Assembly (NCBI RefSeq): GCF_000321415.2
Contig: NC_019902.2
Coordinates: 3,224,001-3,288,000 of the forward strand
Length of the DNA stretch: 64,000 nucleotides
Origin: Thioalkalivibrio nitratireducens DSM 14787
Lineage (GTDB): Bacteria > Pseudomonadota > Gammaproteobacteria > Ectothiorhodospirales > Ectothiorhodospiraceae
Direction of reading: 5' to 3'
The notes beneath the pieces are model-generated. The model was not told the origin of the DNA and did not search any database. It worked only from the letters and a program-made list of their open reading frames with translations. Below are positions 46,513 to 56,058 of the stretch, one piece after another. A program made the position numbers and the translations under genes. Every line of letters starts with the position of its first letter. Position 1 is the first letter of the stretch.

Positions 46513-46992
46513 ATGGCCAAGAAGAACTCCGGGAAACACGACGGCTCCGCCACGATCGCGCTGAACCGCAAGGCGCGGCACGATTTCTTCATCGAGGACC
46601 GCTTCGAGGCGGGGCTGGTGCTGGAAGGCTGGGAGGTCAAGTCCCTGCGCGAAGGCCGTGCCCAGCTCAGCGAGTCGTACGTATTGCTGCGCAACGGCGA
46701 GGCCTGGCTGTTCGGAGCACACGTGACCCCACTCAGCACCGCTTCGACCCACATCCACCCGGACCCGACCCGCACTCGCAAGCTCCTGCTGAAACGCTCG
46801 GAGATCAGCCGCCTGATCGGCGCGGTCGAACGCAAAGGCTACACGCTGGTTCCGCTCGCCCTTTACTGGAAGCGCGGGCGGGCCAAACTGGAGATCGGGC
46901 TCGCCAAGGGCAAGAAGGAATACGACAAGCGCGCGACCGACAAGGAGCGCGACTGGCAACGCGAACGGGGCCGGATCCTCAAGGGCCGCTGA
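46513..46992 (+). CDS. smpB: SsrA-binding protein SmpB
   Basis: Partner of tmRNA in trans-translation, 159 residues. It begins [21 protein letters not shown] and has [26 protein letters not shown], the conserved oligonucleotide-binding barrel; the C-terminal basic tail [20 protein letters not shown] enters the decoding site. A TATACT -10-like box (46499-46504) is only nine bases before the ATG, so the mRNA could be almost leaderless, although the -35 region is poor. No tmRNA gene is found in the following 370 bases. Confidence 0.96.
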   Translation: MAKKNSGKHDGSATIALNRKARHDFFIEDRFEAGLVLEGWEVKSLREGRAQLSESYVLLRNGEAWLFGAHVTPLSTASTHIHPDPTRTRKLLLKRSEISRLIGAVERKGYTLVPLALYWKRGRAKLEIGLAKGKKEYDKRATDKERDWQRERGRILKGR

Positions 46993-47361
46993 CCCCTTCG
47001 CATCCCCCAGCGCCGAGGCTGCAAGGACACCCGCCGCCACCGCGAGGCTGCCCCTGGATCTGTCCGAAAGGTTGGGGGTGCAGGCATCCGCAACCGGCTT
47101 TCATCTGCCGGGGCGACGCGGGCCGCCACGATCGTTCGCACTCGGGCCAGAGTTCGCGGGTGCGGGTCGGCGAGTCTGCCCGCGGGCTGTACGAAACCCG
47201 ATGTTTCGTCTATACCCACATGCGCGAAGGGGCTTACCCCCTTCGCAGCATCGACCACCCACGAACGAATGGCACGCACGCGGGAAGTACCGCCGCCAGA
47301 GTGCCCCGGAGCCGCTCTGGTCCGGGAACGATCCGCTCCGTGCCACCGAGGAGAAGACCTG
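46993..47361. other. Intergenic region smpB / peroxidase
   Basis: No gene is supported in these 369 bases; tmRNA ends are absent. A perfect 9-bp hairpin (GCGAAGGGG, loop CTTAC) is at 47224-47246 and a good ribosome-binding site (GAGGAGAAG) precedes the peroxidase start. Confidence 0.5.
47224..47246. repeat. Perfect 9-bp hairpin before the peroxidase gene
   Basis: GCGAAGGGG-CTTAC-CCCCTTCGC, about 115 bases before the peroxidase start and with no T-run. It could be an operator or a leader structure. Confidence 0.4.
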
Positions 47362-48363
47362 ATGAACAGCCTTCGTAAGTCCACCCGGGCGGCCGTAACG
47401 GCACTGGGAGTGGGAATCACCCTCGCCTGTACCGGGATTGCCGTAGCCGACGACGGCTACGGCGACTACCGCAACCGGTTCGACCCCCTGCCGGCGATGC
47501 CGCCGATTCCAGCCGACAGCTCGCTGACCCCGGAGCGCGTCGAGCTCGGCAACATGCTCTTCTTCGAACCGCGGATCTCCAGCAGCGGCGTGATCAGCTG
47601 CGCCACCTGTCACAATCCGGCGCTTGGCTGGAGCGACCGCATCCCGCGAGCCGTTGGACACGAAGGCCAGGTGGGCGAACGCAACACCCCGACCGTACTC
47701 AACTCCGGGTTCTTCGAGGCGCAGTTCTGGGACGGCCGTGCGGCCGACCTGGAAGAGCAGGCGCTCGGCCCGATCGAGGCCGATATCGAGATGGCGATGT
47801 CACTCGACGAGGCCATCGCTCGCCTGAACGAGTTCGACATCTACAAGAAGAAGTTCGCCGCCGCCTTCCCCGGTGACGAGAACCCGATCCGCGAGGAGAA
47901 CGTCGCCAAGGCACTCGCGAGCTTCCAGCGCACGCTGAATACACCAAACTCGCGTTTCGACCGCTACCTGAATGGCGATCTCGATGCCCTCACCGAGCAG
48001 GAAAAGCGCGGCATGAAGAAGTTCGCGGACAGCGGATGTCAGGCCTGTCACAGCGGGCCGGCGTTCACCGACAGCCGCTTCCACCGGATCCAGGTGCCCG
48101 GTTCCGAGGACGAGGGGCGCTTCCTGGTGACCGGAAAGGACTCCGACCGCTTCGCGTTCAAGACCCCAACCCTGCGCAACATCGCGCTGACCTACCCCTA
48201 CATGAACAACGGCGCCACGGCGACACTGGAGGAAGCGGTGGCAATCATGGGCCAGGAGATGCTCGGCCGTGAGTACGCCGAGGATGAAATCGGCGATTTG
48301 GTGGCCTTCCTGCATACCCTAACCGGCGAAATGCCGACGTTCGAGATTCCAGCACTGCCCTGA
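47362..48363 (+). CDS. Di-heme cytochrome c peroxidase (CCP/MauG family)
   Basis: Periplasmic peroxidase that reduces hydrogen peroxide with electrons from cytochrome c. The 333-residue precursor has a signal peptide ending near VADDG (residue 30). The two heme-attachment sites are Cys80-x2-Cys83-His84 (CATCH) and Cys226-x2-Cys229-His230 (CQACH). ERNTPTVLNSGF and FKTPTLRNIALTYPYMNNGA are family signatures. The ATG at 47362 has a clear ribosome-binding site; the frame upstream is non-homologous. It stands alone, convergent with aztD. Confidence 0.9.
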   Translation: MNSLRKSTRAAVTALGVGITLACTGIAVADDGYGDYRNRFDPLPAMPPIPADSSLTPERVELGNMLFFEPRISSSGVISCATCHNPALGWSDRIPRAVGHEGQVGERNTPTVLNSGFFEAQFWDGRAADLEEQALGPIEADIEMAMSLDEAIARLNEFDIYKKKFAAAFPGDENPIREENVAKALASFQRTLNTPNSRFDRYLNGDLDALTEQEKRGMKKFADSGCQACHSGPAFTDSRFHRIQVPGSEDEGRFLVTGKDSDRFAFKTPTLRNIALTYPYMNNGATATLEEAVAIMGQEMLGREYAEDEIGDLVAFLHTLTGEMPTFEIPALP

Positions 48364-48377
48364 CCTCCCGGGCCGCG

Positions 48378-48420
48378 ACAGGGCTGCGGCCGGTGCATGG
48401 ATGCGCGGCCGTAGCCCTGT
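48378..48420. terminator. Long stem-loop between peroxidase gene and aztD
   Basis: A 15-bp stem (ACAGGGCTGCGGCCG with its complement, one G-U pair, loop 13) lies 15 bases after the peroxidase stop between two convergent genes. It lacks a clear T-run, so bidirectional termination is likely but not certain. Confidence 0.5.
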
Positions 48421-48478
48421 GCTTCGAGGCCGGGCCGCAGAGAACCCGACCGGTGCGCCGCGGGCGACCCGTCGGATC

Positions 48479-49789
48479 TCAGTGATCGCCGTAGTCCACG
48501 AGGCTGGCCGGATGCCGGAACAGGGTCATGCGCACCGGTGGTTCCGTGAGCTCGATGGCCTGCGTGATCTCGCCGTCATGGTCCAGGTCGATTTCGATCA
48601 GATCCGAATCCGCCGGCCGCGTCAGATAGGCAAAACCGCCGACGCTGCGCAGCACGGGGCGCGTTCCGGCACATTCGAACGGGGTCATCACCTGCATCGA
48701 CGAGTGTACTGCCCAGTTGGCCACATCGACGCTGTGCAGGAAGCCGTCGACGGTCAGCACGAGCAGATCCTGGCCGTGGTCATCGCGCATCGCGTAGCCG
48801 CACTGGCGCGCAGGCAGGTTGAGGATGTCGTCTTCGCTCAGGGCATCGGCGGTTGGGTTCACGCGGATCATCGCCTCGGTACCCCAGGGTGCAACCGCCC
48901 AAGGGCTTTCCGGGTGGTAGGCGAAATTCGAGATATGCAGCGCGCCTTCGGGATAGGTGATCTGCGCTTCGATGAAGCGATCTCCGGGATGGACGGCATC
49001 GGGGTCGTGGGTGATGCGCAGCACGCCACCCGCGCCGTCCGTGCGATGACATCCCAGCAGATAGTGAGGGCCGATGGCCGCGTAGCCGTGCAGCCCGGGG
49101 CATGACTGCGGGAACGCGCCAATCTCGGCGCCGCCGTCATCGTAGATGCGGACCCCGGTCCGGGCCCGACCCTCGCCTTCGGCCACGCTCATGATCACCG
49201 TATCCTCCGCGGCGGGCAGCGCCAGGCCGTGATGTCCGTTGCCCGTCAGTGACACGGGGGGCGGGTTTCCGCCGCTCTCGAGCGCCGAACGCCTCAGGAT
49301 CACCGCCACGGCGGGGTCAGTCTCCGCGTCGCCATCGAAGAACAGCGCTACGCGGCCGTCGCGGGAGACGACATGCGCCGGGCGGCCGGTGCCGTGGTCG
49401 GACCCGTTGATCGAAAACGTGAGGAGTTCCGGATCATCGACCTCCAGGTGCACGTGGTCCACGTGATCGAGCACCCAAACCCCGGAATCGAGGAAGCGGA
49501 ATTGCTGGCCGTCGCCGCGGACGTTGATCACCCCGAACCGACCGTCCTCGGTCGTGGTGACGCCGGAAACGTCTGCAATCTCGTAGCTTGCCCCTGCCAC
49601 GAGCGTCCCATCCGCGATGTTGTAAAGCCACAGCGAGTCGGCGTCGCCGACCAGCACTCGCACGGCGCCCGTGACGTCGTGATCATGGTCATCATCATGG
49701 TGATGGGACTCATTGCTGCTGCCGCCACAGCCCGAGAGAGCCAGCGCAACCGCGAGCGTAAGGGGGGACAGGAGAACGTGAATCTTCAT
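48479..49789 (-). CDS. aztD: AztD-like zinc metallochaperone, lipoprotein
   Basis: A 436-residue beta-propeller protein of the AztD type, which hands zinc to the solute-binding protein AztC in the periplasm. The signal peptide ends with a lipobox (LALSGC, Cys21), so this one is membrane-anchored. A His/Asp-rich segment (SHHHDDDHDHD, 28-38) follows at once and is a likely metal site. Propeller-like repeats such as LWLYNIADGTLV and VWVLDHVDHVHLEV fill the rest. It is downstream of aztCAB but 162 bases away, with its own operator-like palindrome at 49812-49827. Confidence 0.8.
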   Translation of the reverse strand: MKIHVLLSPLTLAVALALSGCGGSSNESHHHDDDHDHDVTGAVRVLVGDADSLWLYNIADGTLVAGASYEIADVSGVTTTEDGRFGVINVRGDGQQFRFLDSGVWVLDHVDHVHLEVDDPELLTFSINGSDHGTGRPAHVVSRDGRVALFFDGDAETDPAVAVILRRSALESGGNPPPVSLTGNGHHGLALPAAEDTVIMSVAEGEGRARTGVRIYDDGGAEIGAFPQSCPGLHGYAAIGPHYLLGCHRTDGAGGVLRITHDPDAVHPGDRFIEAQITYPEGALHISNFAYHPESPWAVAPWGTEAMIRVNPTADALSEDDILNLPARQCGYAMRDDHGQDLLVLTVDGFLHSVDVANWAVHSSMQVMTPFECAGTRPVLRSVGGFAYLTRPADSDLIEIDLDHDGEITQAIELTEPPVRMTLFRHPASLVDYGDH

Positions 49790-49811
49790 ATGATGTACCT
49801 CGTTGTTAATT

Positions 49812-49827
49812 CATCGTTATAACGTTG
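49812..49827. promoter_or_regulatory. Zur-box-like palindrome before aztD
   Basis: CATCGTTATAACGTTG is palindromic at 14 of 16 positions around GTTATAAC, the core of Zur boxes in many proteobacteria. It lies 23-38 bases before the aztD start. Zur binding is inferred. Confidence 0.55.
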
Positions 49828-49951
49828 CATAGCGGCCGAGAAAGTCACCGCTACAGATCGGGCGGCTGCGTCGGGAGCCGCCGTTCGATGCCCGTGAGGG
49901 CGGTTCGCGAGCCGCAGTCTCCGGGCGGTCGCCGATTCACCTTTCCCGGCT

Positions 49952-50743
49952 TCAGGTGCGCCTCCGGAGCCGGACCAGAGACACGGAGGCTCGGGGCACC
50001 GCGGCGATCACCAGGGCCCACAGCACGAAAACCGGGCCGAAGGGCTGGTCGAAGTGCAGGGCGCTGACCCAGGCCAGCAGAAACACCATCGCGCCCAGCA
50101 GCAGCGACCCCGCGAGAAAGCCATGCAGCCCCCGGACCACCGAGGCCGCCCCCCACGCCGGCAACAGCAGCGCCGCGAGCGCGGCAGGAAGTCCGAGGGC
50201 GGCGCTGCCCAGCACCAGCACGCCGACCCACCACATCGCTTCCAACACGACGAAAACGCCGCGGTGCGTAGACCGCAGGCCGACGTCCGGGGTCGCCTGC
50301 GCGAAAAGCCAGATGCGAGCGAGCAAGGGCGCGAGCAACAGGCTTGCGGCCGCCACGCCGCCGATGATCCGGAGCAGTTCGCGGTCGAGGAAGTACACCT
50401 GCCCCTCGGCCCAGCGCGCCGCGGCGAGATTCGCCTGCGGCAGATTCGCAGCGAACAGCGTGACCAGGGCAAGCCCCGCCAGGAACAGCGCCAGCGGCCA
50501 GCGCTCGCGGTCGCAAATGCGGTGCAACACGATCATCACGGCGCCCGCCAGTGCGACCGCGACCGGCACTACCGGCAGCGCAACCGTCGCCGCGATCACC
50601 CCGCCGAGCGCGGCCCATTGCCCAACCGCCAAGGCCTGCCAGACCGAGCCGCGCAGAAACAGCCCCGCGCCTGCGAACGCCAGCATCAGGGTGACCGCCA
50701 GGCCCCCCGCGAACGGAACCGACCACCACAGGTCGCCGGTCAT
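49952..50743 (-). CDS. aztB: Zinc ABC transporter permease AztB
   Basis: Inner-membrane permease of the ABC-3 (ZnuB/manganese-zinc) family, 263 residues with about seven to eight helices. It begins MTGDLWWSVPFAGGLAVTLMLAF; ALAVGQWAALGGVIAATVAL and LRSTHRGVFVVLEAMWWVGVLVL are typical. Its ATG overlaps the aztA stop by four bases. The neighbours AztA, AztC and AztD identify it as the zinc importer. Confidence 0.85.
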   Translation of the reverse strand: MTGDLWWSVPFAGGLAVTLMLAFAGAGLFLRGSVWQALAVGQWAALGGVIAATVALPVVPVAVALAGAVMIVLHRICDRERWPLALFLAGLALVTLFAANLPQANLAAARWAEGQVYFLDRELLRIIGGVAAASLLLAPLLARIWLFAQATPDVGLRSTHRGVFVVLEAMWWVGVLVLGSAALGLPAALAALLLPAWGAASVVRGLHGFLAGSLLLGAMVFLLAWVSALHFDQPFGPVFVLWALVIAAVPRASVSLVRLRRRT

Positions 50744-51327
50744 AGAAGTTCCGCCAGCGGCACTGCGGGAAATCCCGTGCCGGCAAGAAAATCGGTGTCG
50801 TGACTGGTCATCAGCACCGCGGTTTGCGGCGGCAGCGACTGCAACAGGCCCAGTGCACTGTCGCGAACCTCGGCATCCAGATGGTTCGCGGGCTCGTCGA
50901 GCAGCAGCACGTCGGCGGAGGTGTGCAGCACCGCCGCCAGGCGCAACAGTTGCCACTGCCCGCCACTCAGGCGGTCCAGCCGATGCGGAAGCAATTCGCG
51001 CACCGGGCCGTGCGCGGGGGCGCCGGCACCCAGCGCACGGAACCAGTCCTGGCCACTCAGCGGCCAGAGGGCCGGTCGCGGGTGCTCCTGCGCGAGCAGG
51101 CACGTCGTCGTGCGAGGCAACCGGTCGACGCGTCCCCCGAAGACCCGAGCCTGGCCGATCAGGGCACGCAGCAACAGCGACTTGCCGGCACCGTTCGGGC
51201 CGGTCAGGACCATTCTCTCGCCACGACCGAGCCGTAGGTCCAGCGGACCGAGCAGCGGGCGGTCGAACCCGACCCGGACGCCCGTGCACGACAGCACGGG
51301 CCGGGCGCTCTGCGGCATCTGGCTCAT
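50740..51327 (-). CDS. aztA: Zinc ABC transporter ATPase AztA
   Basis: Short ABC ATPase of 195 residues. Walker A GPNGAGKS is at 43-50, the signature LSGGQ near 133 and Walker B VLLLDEPANHLD near 152, with the H-loop SHDTDF. The short length is in line with other AztA proteins. The ATG at 51327 overlaps the aztC stop by four bases and its stop overlaps aztB by four, so aztCAB are coupled. Confidence 0.87.
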   Translation of the reverse strand: MSQMPQSARPVLSCTGVRVGFDRPLLGPLDLRLGRGERMVLTGPNGAGKSLLLRALIGQARVFGGRVDRLPRTTTCLLAQEHPRPALWPLSGQDWFRALGAGAPAHGPVRELLPHRLDRLSGGQWQLLRLAAVLHTSADVLLLDEPANHLDAEVRDSALGLLQSLPPQTAVLMTSHDTDFLAGTGFPAVPLAELL

Positions 51328-52250
51328 TCCCCCGCCTGAAACGCAGCGGCCCAGACCTGCATCAGCTCGAGGTAATCCTCGAGCCCGCCGTTCGCCGGCG
51401 GTTCCATCGGCAATGCCTGGCGGGACCACCCGATTTCGGCTGCAAGGAATTCGGCGCCGCGCGCGGGCTGATAGACCGCGTGCAGAACCACGCCCTCGGG
51501 CCCGTCGCGCAGGGAATCGGCGAGGCTGCGCAGATGCCTCGCGGTGGGCGGTATGCCCGGCAGGGGTTCAAGGTAGCCGGCGATCTCGACCGGCAGCCAC
51601 TCCTCGAGATAGTCGATGTCTTCGTGATAGGCCACGAAGCGCTGGCCGGGATCCAGCCGCGTGGCGACGGTTTCCGCGTGTTCGAGGATCCGGGCGCTGA
51701 CCATCCGGGCGCGGTCCTCGAATGCCTCGCGATCGGCGGGCAGCAACTCGCCCAGACGCGCCGCCAGGGGTGCAGCGACCGCCGCGACCCGCTGCGGGTC
51801 CAGCTGGAAGTGCGGGTTGCCCTCGCCGTGCACGTGGCCGAGATTGGGGCCGTCCATCGTGATGGACCGGCGCAGATGGAGGAAATCCGACGCCCGGAAG
51901 TGGCCCGGACGCCCGCTGTTCAGCCTCGGGTTCGCGGCCCCGGTCAGCGCAGCCGGCAGCCAGCCCTCCTCGAGATCACCGCCCTTCTCGACGAGCAGGT
52001 CGGCCCTGCGCAGAGCTGCCATGAACGCCGGCCGGGCGTCGAGGTAGTGCGGATCCCGGTCCGGCGCCGCAAGCACGCGCACCTCGACTCTCTCGGCTCC
52101 GATCTCGCGCGCCAGCATTCCCATCGTCGAGGTGGTCGTCACGACGTTGAGCGCACCGGCCTGGACGCTGGCCGCGGACAGCGCAAACAGCAGCAGGGCC
52201 GTCAGTACGGCTGGGACCAGACGGCCTCCGATAGCCATCGGCAAAGACAT
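51324..52250 (-). CDS. aztC: Zinc-binding periplasmic protein AztC
   Basis: Cluster A-I solute-binding protein for zinc, 308 residues from the ATG at 52250, which follows an AAGGGGAG ribosome-binding site. The signal peptide ends near ASVQA (residue 33). Predicted metal ligands are in DRDPHYLDARP, the GHVHGEGNPHFQLDP segment, VAYHEDIDYLEEW and the late ILHAVYQ-type loop. The His-rich loop of ZnuA is very short here (HVHGEGNPH), consistent with a separate chaperone (AztD) supplying zinc. It follows the outer-membrane protein by 53 bases. Confidence 0.88.
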   Translation of the reverse strand: MSLPMAIGGRLVPAVLTALLLFALSAASVQAGALNVVTTTSTMGMLAREIGAERVEVRVLAAPDRDPHYLDARPAFMAALRRADLLVEKGGDLEEGWLPAALTGAANPRLNSGRPGHFRASDFLHLRRSITMDGPNLGHVHGEGNPHFQLDPQRVAAVAAPLAARLGELLPADREAFEDRARMVSARILEHAETVATRLDPGQRFVAYHEDIDYLEEWLPVEIAGYLEPLPGIPPTARHLRSLADSLRDGPEGVVLHAVYQPARGAEFLAAEIGWSRQALPMEPPANGGLEDYLELMQVWAAAFQAGE

Positions 52251-52303
52251 GGTGTTCTCCCCTTTCACGAAGTTTGCTGTCAGGATCACGGGCGATCTCG
52301 CCT

Positions 52304-53647
52304 TCAGAACCGATGGGCCCCGTGAGCGCCGAGCGCCACGTTGATCTGGAACAGGAACCCCAGTCCGCTACCCGAACCGCCGTGGCCCTGGTGATCGTGG
52401 TCATGCCCATGGTCGTGACCGTGATGCGCGAAGTCGTCGTAGTGGATCTGTGCCCGCAGGAACAGGGGTTCGACCGGCCGAAAGGTGACCTGCGCGGCGC
52501 TGCGATACGAGGCATCGAGCGATTCGAGTCGGGTGGGGTGGAAGTCCACCACCCGGTTGGTCAGACCCAGTGCCTCGGCGCGCAAGCCCGCTTCCCAGCG
52601 CGGGAGGAAACCGTAGACCGCCTGCAGATACAGGCCATCCTGGCGCTCGGTGTAGTTGCCCCGCCGAGTCCAGCCACCGTGGCCCTGCAGATATTCGTCG
52701 ACGTTGCGGGACACGAGAAAGTATTCTCCGCCGACCCGCCAGTCCCCGTGTCCATAACTGCGCCCGGCGTAATGCCGGTAAACGGCGTCGACACCGGCAA
52801 ACCAGCCGTCGCCCACGACCGCGTGGCCGTGTGCGCCGTGGTCCTCCAGGCGGCCATGGTCGCGCAGGAAGCCCGCCGAGGCTCCCAACTGCAGGGCATG
52901 ATCGGCACCGAGATCAGGCCCGGTCTTGGCAAACGCAGTGAACAGGCGGGGTCCGGACTCCCGATCCACGGGGATGCCGTCGTCGAAGCGCGCGATACCT
53001 TCGTCCTCGTCGCCCTGGAAGGCCTCGACGCCAAGCCGGGTATACCAGGGCGTGGCGGGAACAAAGCTCAACTGCACACCGACGTCTTGCAATCCGTGGT
53101 GACCGAACAGGAATTCGCTGAACAGCGGACGGTCCACGAAGTCCCAGTCGTGGTTGTGGTGGCTGTTGATGTACCCGATGTCCGACAGGAACTTGCCTCC
53201 CTTCAGCTGGAGTCCCGCGGGCAGGCTCAGGGTCCGGAGATACGCTTCTTCCACCTCGACGTTCTTGTCGTCGAACCCGAGCATCAGTGCGCCCTCGAGC
53301 CAGTCCCCCATCCGCGCCTCGACCGCGAGTTCCGAGTGCCCCAGGTTGAAACCTTCGTCGAGCCCGTGGTCGTGGCCGTGGTGATGTCCGTGACCGTGCC
53401 CATGGTCATGCCCGAAGCCCGCGGGCTCCTCGTTGCCTTCGGACAGCCGCTGGTAATAGATGCCCTCGAGGATCAGCGAAACGCTGATATCCAGCGGGTC
53501 TTCCGCCTGTGCCGAGTTGAGCATGGCGACGAAAAGAATTGCCGGCATGGCCAGATGCCACCGCATCATCCGCCTCGATTTCCTGCTTGGTACGCCGGGG
53601 CTACGGGCCAACGCGGATCGGTTTTTCATGTTGTGATGTAATTTCAT
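52304..53647 (-). CDS. His-rich outer-membrane beta-barrel protein, probable zinc entry
   Basis: A 447-residue precursor starting at the ATG at 53647, which has an AAGGAA ribosome-binding site; the signal peptide (unusually long n-region, about 1-48) ends AMLNSAQA. The mature protein alternates short beta strands and loops and ends with Phe, as outer-membrane barrels do. Two His/Asp/Gly-rich segments stand out, at about 80-95 (GHDHGHGHGHHHGHDHG) and about 410-428 near the C-terminus. No TonB box is obvious. It heads the aztCAB transcript, so a zinc-selective pore or receptor is likely. Confidence 0.65.
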   Translation of the reverse strand: MKLHHNMKNRSALARSPGVPSRKSRRMMRWHLAMPAILFVAMLNSAQAEDPLDISVSLILEGIYYQRLSEGNEEPAGFGHDHGHGHGHHHGHDHGLDEGFNLGHSELAVEARMGDWLEGALMLGFDDKNVEVEEAYLRTLSLPAGLQLKGGKFLSDIGYINSHHNHDWDFVDRPLFSEFLFGHHGLQDVGVQLSFVPATPWYTRLGVEAFQGDEDEGIARFDDGIPVDRESGPRLFTAFAKTGPDLGADHALQLGASAGFLRDHGRLEDHGAHGHAVVGDGWFAGVDAVYRHYAGRSYGHGDWRVGGEYFLVSRNVDEYLQGHGGWTRRGNYTERQDGLYLQAVYGFLPRWEAGLRAEALGLTNRVVDFHPTRLESLDASYRSAAQVTFRPVEPLFLRAQIHYDDFAHHGHDHGHDHDHQGHGGSGSGLGFLFQINVALGAHGAHRF

Positions 53648-53994
53648 AACGTTCCTTCCACGAAAGATTGATAGGTTCGTCTCCGGTCGTTCGGCGGAGG
53701 AGCGAATGTTAGGTACCGTTGAGCTCACGGGATTCCCCCGTCCAGGCAGCGCCCGGTCGAGCTCCTCAACCTTGCGAGGGAAGCGCAGATCAAGCCATCC
53801 TGTCATTGCGAGCGAAGCCCGGCACTAATCCGCGCAGCGCGTTGAACAACCGAAGGCTGGCCCGCAGGGTGAGCGCAGCGAATAATCCAAGCGGAACCAA
53901 TAAAATCATAGCCTTATGGATCGCCACGTCCCGCCACGCTGTGCTCGCGGCTAAAGGCTTCGCTCCTCGCGATGACGGTTTAATCAGCGCTTCC
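53648..53994. other. Intergenic region COG0523 GTPase / outer-membrane gene
   Basis: These 347 bases hold copy B of the 178-bp dispersed repeat (53802-53979) and about 150 bases of presumed promoter for the outer-membrane gene. No convincing operator was found. Confidence 0.6.
53802..53979 (-). repeat. 178-bp GTCATCGCGAG dispersed repeat, copy B
   Basis: Same length as copy A and in the opposite orientation. Read on the minus strand it begins CCGTCATCGCGAGGAGCGAA and ends CTTCGCTCGCAATGAC. The two copies differ at few positions in the arms and differ widely in a 25-base core between GATCCA and TTGGATTATT-like flanks. It separates the COG0523 gene from the outer-membrane gene. Confidence 0.85.
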
Positions 53995-55209
<1,215 letters not shown>

Positions 55210-55272
55210 GGCGGGAACTCCTCGAAGCTTGCAGTCGTGAAACGGATGCCAAAGGGACGGAGCGAGATGTGT

Positions 55273-55966
55273 TCAGGTCTCCCAGATCGCATCCAGCGAC
55301 AGCATCACCCGGGACGCATCACAGGGGGAGACCTGCGGCGAGCGGTGGATCACGCCGCGGCCGGCATTGCCCTGCCACAGCCGCCCCCTTCAACAGGCCG
55401 ACAGCGAAGGTCGGAATACTCCGCACCTCGGCGCCGGGCAGCATCAGCCCGGAGTGTTCGTCGGCAAGCCCACGGCTGCCGGGACCGAGGCGGCTGCGGT
55501 CGGCCCAGCCGTCGTGCAGCCACTCGGTACCGGGCCCACTCCAGGTGCAGACCAGGCGGATGCCCGTGCAGTCGACGTGAAAGCGTGGGCACATCGGTCG
55601 ATCCAGCACCTCAATGCGCAGCCCCACGGACGGGCAGCCAAGCAGGTCGGTGTACACCCGGGTCAGCCAGCCGATCTCGGCAAACAGCGCATCCTTGCCC
55701 GCATCGTCCGGCAACTCGAGGTCGGGAAGCTCATCGTCCGCATGCACCACGCGGGAACGTCCGGAGGCAAGTCTGCGGGCCACGGCCTGCAGGTACTCGG
55801 GAATCGCGGGGACCGGCGCGCGCTCGAACCAGGCGATTTGAACTCCGGGTTCGAAAATCCGGACGAGCCCACCCACCGAGGTGCTCGTGGCGGTATGCGG
55901 GGCATCCGCATCGGGCGGTGAGACGACGTCCTCAGTCAGGGTTGCCTGCAGCATGGGAATAGCCAT
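55273..55966 (-). pseudogene. DUF1826 family protein, frameshifted near the C-terminus
   Basis: DUF1826 proteins are usually encoded next to COG0523 GTPases in zinc regulons; their function is unknown. From the ATG at 55966 the frame is good through VGLLKGA, then stops early at 55319. After one base is removed from a run of five G at 55384-55388 (minus strand) the frame continues with GNAGRGVIHRSPQVSPCDAS and RVMLSLDAIWET to a stop at 55273, the expected C-terminus. So the gene has a +1 insertion in a homopolymer, either real or a sequencing error. The conserved FHVDCTGIRLVCTWSGPGTE-like metal-binding region lies before the break. Confidence 0.75.
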
Positions 55967-55967
55967 A

Positions 55968-55986
55968 GATGCAATTGAGTTGCATC
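55968..55986. promoter_or_regulatory. Palindromic operator 1 (GATGCAA-N5-TTGCATC)
   Basis: GATGCAATTGAGTTGCATC is a perfect 7-5-7 inverted repeat two bases before the DUF1826 start. It lies in the gap between zur and the DUF1826-COG0523 pair, so Zur is the likely binder. Confidence 0.6.
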
Positions 55987-56006
55987 TTATACCACCGAAC
56001 GACCGG

Positions 56007-56027
56007 TAATTGCAACACAGTTGCGTC
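56007..56027. promoter_or_regulatory. Palindromic operator 2, imperfect copy
   Basis: On the minus strand GACGCAACTGTGTTGCAATT matches operator 1 at 12 of 14 arm positions. The two centres are about 41 bases apart, close to four helical turns, which would suit cooperative binding. Confidence 0.5.
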
Positions 56028-56058
56028 TGTCGCGATCGCCTGGTGCGGGCGCGCCGGT

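Noticed and set aside
46993-47361. A tmRNA gene next to smpB
   Set aside because: No tRNA-like ends, no ANDENYALAA-type tag frame and no CCA terminus were found in the region.
53635-53650. Zur-box-like GATGTAATTTCATAAC before the outer-membrane gene
   Set aside because: It overlaps the start codon and ribosome-binding region; the resemblance is partly forced by coding and is not palindromic enough.
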